Shown here piece by piece: positions 43,430 to 51,164 of a stretch of 51,164 bases of DNA (positions are counted from its first letter, which is position 1; the number at the start of each line of letters is the position of its first letter). Source of the DNA: Salegentibacter holothuriorum (GTDB lineage: Bacteria > Bacteroidota > Bacteroidia > Flavobacteriales > Flavobacteriaceae). The DNA lies in the NCBI RefSeq assembly GCF_900168045.1, contig NZ_FUYY01000011.1, forward strand, positions 1 through 51,164, given 5' to 3'. The notes under the pieces were generated by a model that worked only from the letters and a program-made list of their open reading frames with translations, had not been told where the DNA came from and did no database searches. The translations under genes and the position numbers were made by a program.

Positions 43430-44824
43430 ATGAATAAACTCATTTGTTTCTTATTACTGCCGATTACCCTGTCATCTTGTAAGAATAAAGAAAGCAAAGC
43501 ATACGACCTTGTTATTTATAATGCTCAAATTATAGATGTAGAGAATGAAAGTATAAGTGAGGACCAATCAATTTTTATTTCTGACGGAAAAATTGTGGAG
43601 GTTCGGAAAGGCATTGATAAAGAAGAATTTGTTGTCGATCGCCTCATTGATGCTGATGGAAAATTTGTGATGCCGGGACTTTGGGATAATCATGTTCATT
43701 TTAGAGGCGGTGATACCTTAATAGGCGAAAATAAAGACTTGCTGCCACTTTTTTTAGCCTACGGAATTACAACAATTAGGGATGCCGGTGGCGATATCAC
43801 TCCGAGTGTCATGGAATGGAAAGATCAAATTGCAAAGGCTGAATTAGATGGTCCCAGGATCTTTAGTTCCGGTCCCAAACTAGATGGCGATAAACCGGCC
43901 TGGCCTGGATCTATAAAAGTCACCAGTAAAGCTGAAATTGTTGCTGCACTAGATTCGCTGGAAAAACTTGAGGTAGATTACGTAAAGACCTATGATGGAA
44001 ATCTTTCCGCAGAAAATTATTACAAGATCATCGAAGAAGCCGAAAAACGCGGCCTAAAAGTCACCGGGCATATGCCAATGAGTGCCGATTTTATGAAAGC
44101 GGTATCCCTTGGCCTTGATGGAGCCGAGCATATGTATTATCCGCTAAAACCCTGTTCTCCCGTTGCCGACAGCCTTACTGAACTCGATCTTGGCTACGGA
44201 ATGATAGAACCGCTAATAGATACTTACGATCCAGAATTAGCTGAGGAGGTTTTTGCTAAAATGAGTGAAGAAAATGTATATGTAACACCCACACTTTATA
44301 TAGGAAAAACCCTTTCCGAAATTTTAGAGGTAGATCACCGGCAGGATTCATTGCTAAACTATATTGGTCCCGGAATTCAAAAAACTTACCAGGGCAGGAT
44401 AGAAGGAGCAAAACGAGCAAAAGCTTCCGGTAGTAAGATGCGTGAAAAAATGGAAGAAATAAGTGCCCAAATGATCGAGCCAATGCAAAATGCGGGAGTT
44501 AAGCTTTTAGCAGGTTCAGATTGCGGAGCCTTTAATTCTTATGTTTATCCCGGCGAATCTTTGCACGGGGAATTGAATGCCCTTTCTAAAGCAGGCTTAA
44601 GCAATGCCCAGGTTATAAAAACTTCTATAATTAATGGGCCGCAATTTCTTGAACTTGAAAATGAGTATGGAAGTATCACTTCAGGAAAAGTGGCCGATAT
44701 TTTAATTTTGGATAAAAATCCGCTGGAAGATATCGATAATTTGAAAAAAATAAACTCGGTGATCAAAAGCGGTGAAGTTTATGATAGGGAAAGACTGAAT
44801 AACATGTTAGAAAACTTACGCTAG
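43430..44824 (+). CDS. Amidohydrolase family lipoprotein
   Basis: A 464-residue metal-dependent hydrolase with a lipoprotein signal (lipobox LSSCKN), so it acts outside the cytoplasm. The metal-binding motif is in LWDNHVHFRGG (H-x-H), with the carboxylated-lysine candidate in YVKTYDG, further histidines in VTGHMPMS and GAEHMYYP, and the aspartate in LLAGSDCGAF. The C-terminal segment GSITSGKVADILILDKNPLE closes the composite domain. Imidazolonepropionase- and prolidase-like members use dipeptides or cyclic amides; the substrate is not known. It lies 75 bases after the tricorn-like peptidase and may share its transcript. Confidence 0.94.
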   Translation: MNKLICFLLLPITLSSCKNKESKAYDLVIYNAQIIDVENESISEDQSIFISDGKIVEVRKGIDKEEFVVDRLIDADGKFVMPGLWDNHVHFRGGDTLIGENKDLLPLFLAYGITTIRDAGGDITPSVMEWKDQIAKAELDGPRIFSSGPKLDGDKPAWPGSIKVTSKAEIVAALDSLEKLEVDYVKTYDGNLSAENYYKIIEEAEKRGLKVTGHMPMSADFMKAVSLGLDGAEHMYYPLKPCSPVADSLTELDLGYGMIEPLIDTYDPELAEEVFAKMSEENVYVTPTLYIGKTLSEILEVDHRQDSLLNYIGPGIQKTYQGRIEGAKRAKASGSKMREKMEEISAQMIEPMQNAGVKLLAGSDCGAFNSYVYPGESLHGELNALSKAGLSNAQVIKTSIINGPQFLELENEYGSITSGKVADILILDKNPLEDIDNLKKINSVIKSGEVYDRERLNNMLENLR

Positions 44825-44880
44825 TATTTGCTGATATACTTTTAGATTTTCATCCGTAACTTGCAAAGAAAAAAGCCTCC

Positions 44881-46713
44881 TTGCCAAGACCCAAAAAATC
44901 ATTAGAAGCCAATAAAGTTTCATTTAAGGGAAGTTTCGACTCCCTGAAATTTGTACCGCGATTTTTTAAAGAGATCAGGAAGGTAAATCCCATGCTGTTT
45001 TACGCTAATTTATTAGCGAGAACGGTAAATGCCGTACTACCGGTAATTATCCTGGTTGTAGGGAAGTTGATTATTGATGAGGTGGTTTTGCAAATTTCTG
45101 CTGAAACCAAAGACCTGGAAAGACTTTGGTGGCTCGTAGCCGCCGAATTTGGTCTGGCTATTTTATCAGATCTAATGAGCAGGGCGATAAGTTTAACTGA
45201 TGGTTTACTGGGAGACCAATATAGTATAGATACTTCAGTTCGAATAATTAAAAAAACATCAGAGTTAAATTTAGATCAGTTGGAAGACGCTGAATTCTAT
45301 GATAAACTGGAACGTGCCCGCCAGCAAACTACGGGTAGGGTTGGGTTAATGTCTAATATTCTTACCCAGGCCGAAGACCTAGTGGTGATCTTTACCTTAC
45401 TTGCCGGGGTAGTAGCCTTTGAACCCTGGCTTATTATATTATTAGTAGTATCAGTAGTGCCCACAATTATCAATGAAATTAAGTTTAGCGGTACCAGTTA
45501 TTCCCTGGCCCGAAGCTGGACGCAGGAACGTCGGGAGCTGGATTATTTGCGCTATGCCGGTGCCAGTGATGTCACCGCGAAAGAGGTGAAACTGTTTGGT
45601 CTTTCAAATTACCTTGCAGACCGATTTAAAAATCTTTCTGATACTTATTATTTAATGAGTAAAAAACTGGCAAAACAGCGTGCCGGTTGGGGCTCGTTAT
45701 TTAACGTAATAGGGACAGGAGCCTATTATTCGGCTTATCTTTTAATAGTTTTTAGAACGGTAGCGGGAATTTTTAGCCTGGGTGATCTTACTTTCCTTTC
45801 CGGGTCTTTTAACAGGTTGAGATCTAAATTGCAGGGCTTTTTCACTCGTTTCACAGCCATTACTGAAAGTGCACTTTATCTTCAGGACTATTTTGAATTC
45901 CTGGATCTAAAATATTCTGATGAATCGGAAAAAGAAAAATTACCGCTTCCGAAGAAAATAGTAAAAGGATTTGAGTTTAAAAATGTAGGTTTTAAATACC
46001 CTAAATCTGAAGCCTGGGTGGTACGCAATATCAATTTTGAGCTAAAAGCAGGAGAAAAACTGGCTTTTGTAGGCGAAAATGGTGCCGGTAAAACCACGCT
46101 TATCAAATTATTACTTCGGTTTTATGAACCTACCGAAGGAGAAATTCTATTAGACGATATTCCGGTAAAACAATATAATCAAACTCAATATCAGAAATAC
46201 TTCGGAGTTATTTTTCAGGATTTTGTAAAGTTTGAGCTAACGCTGCGGGAAAATATTGCGATGGGTGAAATTGAAGAAATTCAGAACCAGGAAAGAATAG
46301 ATAGCGCTGCCGAGAAAAGTTTGGCTAAGGAGGTGATTTCTGATTTGCCCGGAGGCTACGACCAGCAGTTGGGTAAACGCTTTAAGCAGGGAAAAGATCT
46401 TTCGGGAGGGCAGTGGCAAAAAATTGCCATTGCACGTGCTTATATGAAAGATGCTGAGGTCTTAATTTTAGATGAACCTACTTCGGCCTTAGATGCAAGA
46501 GCCGAAACCGAAGCTTTTGACCGGTTTATTAAATTAACCGAAGGTAAAACAGCAGTTATTATTTCACATCGCTTTAGTACGGTAAGAATTGCCGATAGAA
46601 TTATGGTCTTAAAGAATGGAGCAGTACTGGAAATTGGCACTCACAAAGAGCTGATGGAAAACGATAAACTTTATGCTGAATTATTCAATTTGCAGGCGCA
46701 GGGTTATCAATAA
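44881..46713 (+). CDS. ABC exporter, fused membrane and ATPase domains
   Basis: A 610-residue half-transporter that would act as a dimer. Residues about 35-335 hold the membrane domain with several hydrophobic helices; the ATPase domain has Walker A GENGAGKTTLIK near residue 400, signature LSGGQWQK, Walker B VLILDEPTSALD and the switch histidine in IISHRFSTV. The start is a TTG (MPRPKKSLEA); the next ATG would remove the first 38 residues. The substrate is unknown. A ModF-like ATPase gene follows after 9 bases, so the two are probably co-expressed. Confidence 0.93.
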   Translation: MPRPKKSLEANKVSFKGSFDSLKFVPRFFKEIRKVNPMLFYANLLARTVNAVLPVIILVVGKLIIDEVVLQISAETKDLERLWWLVAAEFGLAILSDLMSRAISLTDGLLGDQYSIDTSVRIIKKTSELNLDQLEDAEFYDKLERARQQTTGRVGLMSNILTQAEDLVVIFTLLAGVVAFEPWLIILLVVSVVPTIINEIKFSGTSYSLARSWTQERRELDYLRYAGASDVTAKEVKLFGLSNYLADRFKNLSDTYYLMSKKLAKQRAGWGSLFNVIGTGAYYSAYLLIVFRTVAGIFSLGDLTFLSGSFNRLRSKLQGFFTRFTAITESALYLQDYFEFLDLKYSDESEKEKLPLPKKIVKGFEFKNVGFKYPKSEAWVVRNINFELKAGEKLAFVGENGAGKTTLIKLLLRFYEPTEGEILLDDIPVKQYNQTQYQKYFGVIFQDFVKFELTLRENIAMGEIEEIQNQERIDSAAEKSLAKEVISDLPGGYDQQLGKRFKQGKDLSGGQWQKIAIARAYMKDAEVLILDEPTSALDARAETEAFDRFIKLTEGKTAVIISHRFSTVRIADRIMVLKNGAVLEIGTHKELMENDKLYAELFNLQAQGYQ

Positions 46714-46722
46714 AAAAATAGA

Positions 46723-47970
46723 ATGAAAATTAAACACTACGGCATATTTGGAACTGACTTTTCGGTGAAAGGGCAATGGATACAACAACTCTTAATTGGT
46801 AATGCTCCGGTTGAATTACAAGAACTGCAGGGAAAAAAAGGATTGCTTTTTTCAAGAGTGGTTTTAAATAAATTTATTGAAGAAGACGCTAAACACGGAA
46901 ATTCTGTTTTAGTTTTGGATGAAAATCGTTCGTTAAGAACTTTTTCCAGTGGAGAAAAACGAAAAGCTTTACTAAATTATTTACTGGATCAAAAACCGGA
47001 TTTTCTGGTTTTGGATAATGCATTTGATAGTTTAGATGGAACTTCGGTTAAGGCATTACTTTCAACATTAGAAAGAGTTTCAGCTGAAACCAGCATAATA
47101 CAATTATTTAAGCGGCAGGAAGATTTATTGCCATTTATAGGTTTAATCTTAAACATCGAGAACGAAGAAATCACAAATTTGATGTCTGTTTTTGAATTCC
47201 GGGAAGCTCGGGAACAAATACCTTTTTCAACAATAACAACAATTCCACCGGCACCCGATGTTCTTTCTAAAATCTCCGAGGTTTTAGTGAAAATGAATGA
47301 GGTATCTGTTTGGTATGAGGAAAAACCAATCTTAACAGATATCACCTGGGAAATTAGGAAAGGTGACTTTTGGCAACTTATTGGGCCTAACGGATCGGGG
47401 AAAACCACCTTGCTTTCTATGATCTATGGTGACAATCCAAAGGCTTATGGTGTAGATTTATATCTTTTTGGAAGTAGAAAAGGTAGTGGTGAAAGTGTAT
47501 GGGAAATCAAGAAAAAAATCGGTTATTTCTCTCCTTCGCTTACCGAGCTTTTTACCCGAAGGAATACCGTTCTGGAAATGTTAATTTCAGGATTACAAGA
47601 CAGCATAGGCCTATATCAAAGACCCAGGGATAAAGAAGTTAGACTTGCAAAAGCCTGGTTGGAAGTATTGGAAATGGAATCATTCTCCAAGGCTATTTTC
47701 ACTGATTTATCTGAGCTTCAGCAAAGAATAATTTTAATTGGGCGCGCTATGATTAAGCATCCGGCTTTGCTTATTTTAGATGAACCCACCACTTCGCTAG
47801 ACGATAAGAGTGCCTTAGAAATTACTTCGCTCATTAAACTAATTGCTCGAGAAAGTGAAACTGCAATAATTTTTGTCTCACATAGAAAAGAAAAAGGCCT
47901 GGAACCAAAAATGGTTTATCAATTAATTCCTACAGAAAATGGATCGAAGGGGGAAATACTACCAGTATAA
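46723..47970 (+). CDS. ModF-like double ABC ATPase with degenerate first half
   Basis: A 415-residue cytoplasmic protein with two ABC modules and no membrane helices. The second module is nearly complete: Walker A GPNGSGKTTLL (about 221-231), Walker B LLILDEPTTSLD (349-360), switch histidine in FVSHRKE, but its signature is LSELQQR instead of LSGGQ. The first has a signature (FSSGEKRK, 74-81) and a Walker B-like PDFLVLDNAFDSLD, but no Walker A and an asparagine in place of the catalytic glutamate. The pattern recalls ModF/PhrA proteins, whose role is poorly known. It follows an ABC exporter gene after 9 bases. Confidence 0.9.
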   Translation: MKIKHYGIFGTDFSVKGQWIQQLLIGNAPVELQELQGKKGLLFSRVVLNKFIEEDAKHGNSVLVLDENRSLRTFSSGEKRKALLNYLLDQKPDFLVLDNAFDSLDGTSVKALLSTLERVSAETSIIQLFKRQEDLLPFIGLILNIENEEITNLMSVFEFREAREQIPFSTITTIPPAPDVLSKISEVLVKMNEVSVWYEEKPILTDITWEIRKGDFWQLIGPNGSGKTTLLSMIYGDNPKAYGVDLYLFGSRKGSGESVWEIKKKIGYFSPSLTELFTRRNTVLEMLISGLQDSIGLYQRPRDKEVRLAKAWLEVLEMESFSKAIFTDLSELQQRIILIGRAMIKHPALLILDEPTTSLDDKSALEITSLIKLIARESETAIIFVSHRKEKGLEPKMVYQLIPTENGSKGEILPV

Positions 47971-48058
47971 TTGTGGAAAAAATTATATAACTTATATGTG
48001 ATAATTTCCTTTAAAAAGTGGGATTCTGTACTTTAGCAGGAAATTAAAATCAAGCATT

Positions 48059-50686
48059 TTGGCAGCCAAAAAATCCGCAAAGGTCACTCCGTTAATGAAG
48101 CAATACAATGCCATCAAGGTAAAGTATCCTGATGCCTTATTGTTATTTAGGGTGGGCGATTTCTATGAAACTTTTGGAGAAGACGCGGTAAAAACAGCCA
48201 GAATCCTCAATATTATTTGCACCAATAGGAACAACGGAAGCGAGCGCACCGAGCTTGCCGGATTTCCACACCATTCTTTAAATACCTATTTGCCAAAACT
48301 GGTAAAAGCCGGGGAGCGGGTGGCTATTTGCGACCAGTTGGAAGATCCTAAAATGACCAAAACCATTGTTAAACGTGGTGTAACCGAGCTAGTGACTCCG
48401 GGTGTGGCTTTAAGCGATGAGGTACTTCAGAGTAAATCGAATAATTTTTTGTGCGCTGTTCACTTCGGAAAGAAAATCTTTGGAGTTTCGTTTTTAGATG
48501 TTTCTACAGGCGAATTTCTTACGGCACAGGGAAATTCAGAATATATAGATAAATTACTTCAGAACTTTAGCCCTAGTGAGGTCTTGATTCCGAAGAAAAA
48601 TAAGAAAGATTTTACCCAAATATTCGGTGAAGATTTTCATACGTTCTACCAGGAAGATTGGGTGTTTAAACAGGATTTCGCTTACGAAACCTTAAACGAG
48701 CATTTTCAAACCAAATCTTTAAAAGGTTTTGGAATAGAGCATTTGGATGAAGGGATTATAGCTTCCGGGGCTATTTTGCATTATCTGGCAGAAACCCAGC
48801 ATCGAAAACTGCAGCATATTACCGCCATAAATCGTATTGCGGAAGAGGAATATGTATGGATGGACCGGTTTACCATTAGAAACCTGGAATTGTATCATTC
48901 TACTGCCGCCAATGCCGTAACCTTGCTGGATGTGATCGATAAAACAATCTCTCCAATGGGAGGCAGGTTGTTAAAACGCTGGCTCGCGTTGCCTTTAAAG
49001 AATGCCGATAAAGTAAAGAAACGCCACGAAGTAGTTGGGTTTTTACTTGAAAATCCTTCGGTTTTAGCTGAAATTCAGCAAAACGTCAAAAAAATAAGTG
49101 ACCTGGAACGGCTTATTTCTAAGGTCGCTACAGGAAAAGTAACACCTCGGGAAGTCATTCAGCTTAATCACTCCTTGCAAGCCATTATTCCTATAAAAGA
49201 GCTTGCGCTAAAAAGTGAAAACGAGGCCATTAAAGTGATTGGGGATAATTTGCATTCTTGCGAGGTGCTTCGGGGCAAAATAACCGAAAGCTTGCACGAA
49301 GATGCACCGGTAAATATTTTGAAGGGAAACTGTATAGCCGAAGGTTTCTCAGAAGAACTGGATGAACTTAGAAATATAGCTTTTTCAGGAAAAGATTACC
49401 TCGATAATATGCTGAAGCGTGAAACCGAAATTACCGGGATTTCTTCGCTTAAGATAGGCAGTAACAACGTTTACGGTTATTATATAGAAGTTCGCAATAC
49501 ACATAAAGACAAAGTCCCCGATAGTTGGATTAGAAAGCAAACTTTGGTAAACGCCGAGCGTTATATTACCGAAGAATTAAAAGAATATGAAGCCAAGATT
49601 CTAGGGGCCGAGGAAAAAATATTGCAGCTGGAGCAGCAGCTTTTTGGCAAGCTGGTAATTTGGATGAACGATTATATTCAGCCCGTACAACAAAACGCGC
49701 AACTTATTGCCCAGTTAGATTGTTTATGTTCTTTTGCCGAACAGGCTAAAGCCGAAAATTATTGCAAACCTGAAATTGAAGAAAATCACGATCTAAATAT
49801 TGAGGAAGGCAGGCACCCGGTTATTGAAAAGCAATTGCCTATTGGCGAATCTTATGTAACCAATAATCTTAGTTTAGATCGCGAAAATCAGCAGGTGATT
49901 ATGATCACCGGGCCTAACATGAGTGGTAAGTCGGCTATTTTGAGGCAAACCGCGCTTATTGTATTAATGGCACAAATGGGAAGCTTTGTACCGGCAAAGG
50001 CGGCAAATATAGGTTTGGTAGATAAAATTTTTACCCGCGTTGGCGCCAGCGATAATATTTCTATGGGCGAGTCGACTTTCATGGTAGAAATGAACGAAAC
50101 CGCCAGTATTTTGAATAATATTTCTGATCGCAGCCTTGTACTCTTAGACGAAATTGGCCGTGGTACCAGTACCTACGATGGTATTTCTATTGCCTGGGCT
50201 ATAAGCGAGTATTTACATGAACATCCCGCAAAACCTAAAACACTTTTCGCTACCCATTACCACGAGCTAAATGAGATGTGTGATACTTTTGAACGGATCA
50301 AGAATTTTAATGTTTCGGTAAAAGAATTAAAAGATAACGTGCTTTTTCTTCGGAAACTGGTACCGGGAGGTAGCGAGCATAGCTTTGGGATTCACGTAGC
50401 TAAAATGGCCGGAATGCCGCAACAGGTTTTACACCGCGCGAATAAAATTCTGAAGAAGCTGGAGAAATCTCATAAAATGCAAGATTCTGGAGAGCTTTTA
50501 AAGAAATCGGCCGAGGAAGAGATGCAGCTTAGTTTCTTTAACCTTGATGATCCTATTCTACAAGAATTAAAAGAAGAGGTTTTACATATAGACATAGATA
50601 CGCTTACGCCTGTAGAAGCTTTAATGAAGTTAAACGAGATTAAAAGAACCTTAGTTGGAAAAGAAAAAGCTAAAACGAAAGCCTAA
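48059..50686 (+). CDS. mutS: DNA mismatch repair protein MutS
   Basis: The 875-residue protein recognises mismatches. The N-terminal mismatch-binding motif is present as [13 protein letters not shown] (phenylalanine and glutamate that contact the mismatch), followed by connector, lever and clamp domains and the ATPase with Walker [15 protein letters not shown] near residue 616 and [12 protein letters not shown]. The start is a TTG at 48059 giving [20 protein letters not shown]; there is no better ATG. Length is standard for MutS1. No mutL is nearby. Confidence 0.98.
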   Translation: MAAKKSAKVTPLMKQYNAIKVKYPDALLLFRVGDFYETFGEDAVKTARILNIICTNRNNGSERTELAGFPHHSLNTYLPKLVKAGERVAICDQLEDPKMTKTIVKRGVTELVTPGVALSDEVLQSKSNNFLCAVHFGKKIFGVSFLDVSTGEFLTAQGNSEYIDKLLQNFSPSEVLIPKKNKKDFTQIFGEDFHTFYQEDWVFKQDFAYETLNEHFQTKSLKGFGIEHLDEGIIASGAILHYLAETQHRKLQHITAINRIAEEEYVWMDRFTIRNLELYHSTAANAVTLLDVIDKTISPMGGRLLKRWLALPLKNADKVKKRHEVVGFLLENPSVLAEIQQNVKKISDLERLISKVATGKVTPREVIQLNHSLQAIIPIKELALKSENEAIKVIGDNLHSCEVLRGKITESLHEDAPVNILKGNCIAEGFSEELDELRNIAFSGKDYLDNMLKRETEITGISSLKIGSNNVYGYYIEVRNTHKDKVPDSWIRKQTLVNAERYITEELKEYEAKILGAEEKILQLEQQLFGKLVIWMNDYIQPVQQNAQLIAQLDCLCSFAEQAKAENYCKPEIEENHDLNIEEGRHPVIEKQLPIGESYVTNNLSLDRENQQVIMITGPNMSGKSAILRQTALIVLMAQMGSFVPAKAANIGLVDKIFTRVGASDNISMGESTFMVEMNETASILNNISDRSLVLLDEIGRGTSTYDGISIAWAISEYLHEHPAKPKTLFATHYHELNEMCDTFERIKNFNVSVKELKDNVLFLRKLVPGGSEHSFGIHVAKMAGMPQQVLHRANKILKKLEKSHKMQDSGELLKKSAEEEMQLSFFNLDDPILQELKEEVLHIDIDTLTPVEALMKLNEIKRTLVGKEKAKTKA

Positions 50687-50700
50687 GCTATTTTCAAAAT

Positions 50701-50737
50701 CGTCATTGAGGAAGGTGTTAGCCTAACGTGGCAATCT
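50701..50737. repeat. Dispersed intergenic repeat (second family), half copy
   Basis: CGTCATTGAGGAAGGTGTTA and ACGTGGCAATCT match the copy at 31924-31958 and the right arm of 34421-34519. It lies 14 bases after the mutS stop. Confidence 0.6.
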
Positions 50738-50851
50738 GTTCTTTTAAACTTCTATTTACTGGCAAACAGTTAGTTATAAATACGTGGTTTTCTCAGGATT
50801 TTATTGAAATAATTTTTTATTTAAGTTTTTCTTTATTTTTTTAAAAAAGCC

Positions 50852-50881
50852 TTTGACATTATAAGATTTATATTAAATTTG
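50852..50881 (+). promoter_or_regulatory. Promoter of the tRNA-Gly/tRNA-Leu unit
   Basis: TTTG (50852-50855) and TAAATTTG (50874-50881) are exact -33 and -7 boxes of the Bacteroidota sigma factor with an 18-base spacer. Transcription should begin near 50888, at a small hairpin GCAATA-CGC-TATTGC (50887-50901), about 47 bases before the first tRNA. Confidence 0.8.
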
Positions 50882-50934
50882 CATCCGCAATACGCTATTG
50901 CAGCCACGTTAAATGTGGAAGTTCTTTTAAACAC

Positions 50935-51007
50935 GCGAAAATAGCTCAGTTGGTAGAGCGCCACCTTGCCAAGGTGGAGGTCGCGGGTTCGAATCCCGTT
51001 TTTCGCT
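50935..51007 (+). tRNA. tRNA-Gly (GCC)
   Basis: A complete cloverleaf: acceptor stem GCGAAAA with TTTTCGC, D loop with AGTTGGTAGAGC, anticodon stem CCACC/GGTGG around TTGCCAA (anticodon GCC), and T loop GGTTCGAATCCC. The CCA end is not encoded. Confidence 0.97.
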
Positions 51008-51025
51008 CATACATAAAATTACCAC

Positions 51026-51110
51026 GCTCGGGTGGTGGAATTGGTAGACACGTTGGACTTAAAATCCAATGGACAATGTGTCCGTACGGGTTCAAGTCCC
51101 GTCCCGAGTA
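51026..51110 (+). tRNA. tRNA-Leu (TAA)
   Basis: An 85-base type II tRNA: acceptor GCTCGGG with CCCGAGT (one G-T pair), D loop GGTGGAATTGGTAGACACG, anticodon stem TTGGA/TCCAA around CTTAAAA (anticodon TAA, leucine), a long variable arm, and T loop GGGTTCAAGTCCC. It lies 18 bases after tRNA-Gly on the same transcript. Confidence 0.96.
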
Positions 51111-51114
51111 CTCT

Positions 51115-51151
51115 CGAAAACCTCTGTATTTACAGGGGTTTTCGTGTTTTT
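51115..51151 (+). terminator. Terminator of the tRNA unit
   Basis: CGAAAACCTCTGT (51115-51127) pairs with ACAGGGGTTTTCG (51132-51144) with one wobble, around a 4-base loop, and is followed by TGTTTTT. Confidence 0.9.
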
Positions 51152-51164
51152 GGACTTCTTTTTT

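Overview
This window is ordinary chromosomal DNA from a member of the Flavobacteriaceae (Bacteroidota), possibly close to Salegentibacter, Gramella or Zunongwangia; the genus is a guess from protein character. The phylum call rests on AT-rich DNA, few Shine-Dalgarno sequences, promoter boxes of the TAnnTTTG type, and typical families: DUF4382 and DUF4136 lipoproteins, a GSCFA protein, a long HutU, a FolK-deoxynucleoside kinase fusion, a bacterial GH3 enzyme, a tricorn-type S41 peptidase and a CarboxypepD_reg/beta-barrel outer-membrane protein. I see no prophage, plasmid genes, CRISPR array or insertion sequence with a transposase.

Layout. 1-384: the 3' end of an rRNA operon (23S tail, 5S, terminator). 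462-1049 (-): a c-type cytochrome lipoprotein gene broken by one in-frame TGA. 1534-9127: DUF4382 lipoprotein, universal stress protein, SpoU methyltransferase, M1 peptidase, an uncharacterised conserved protein and a SulP transporter. 9481-14871 (+): GTPases Era and Der, separated by a MITE-like repeat, then a large outer-membrane protein. 15152-18300 (-): a tight five-gene operon (M23 peptidase, MerR-type regulator, LemA, two TPM proteins). 18432-23088 (+): alaS, a second MITE-like copy, a GSCFA protein, a candidate small RNA and a DUF4230 protein. 23157-27593 (-): aromatic amino acid hydroxylase, a DUF4136 lipoprotein and urocanate hydratase. 27788-31866: NlpE-like protein, DUF5522 protein, a small HExxH protein, then a three-gene operon (PLP desulfhydrase-like enzyme, LysM glucosaminidase, hemL). 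31982-39915: GH3 enzyme, DUF2797 protein, giant AsmA-like protein, queuosine-precursor transporter, FolK-dNK fusion and a TrmH-type methyltransferase. 40094-50686 (+): tricorn-like peptidase, amidohydrolase, ABC exporter plus a ModF-like ATPase with a degenerate first half, and mutS. 50935-51151: a tRNA-Gly/tRNA-Leu unit with a clear promoter and terminator.

Most genes serve translation, ribosome and tRNA maturation, DNA repair, cofactor synthesis and envelope upkeep. The least explained parts are the non-coding ones: two copies of a structured inverted-repeat element with compensatory changes in an internal hairpin, three copies of a second repeat, a palindrome that supplies the stop codons and one C-terminal tail of two convergent genes, and a possible small RNA. 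No new defence or mobile system is evident.
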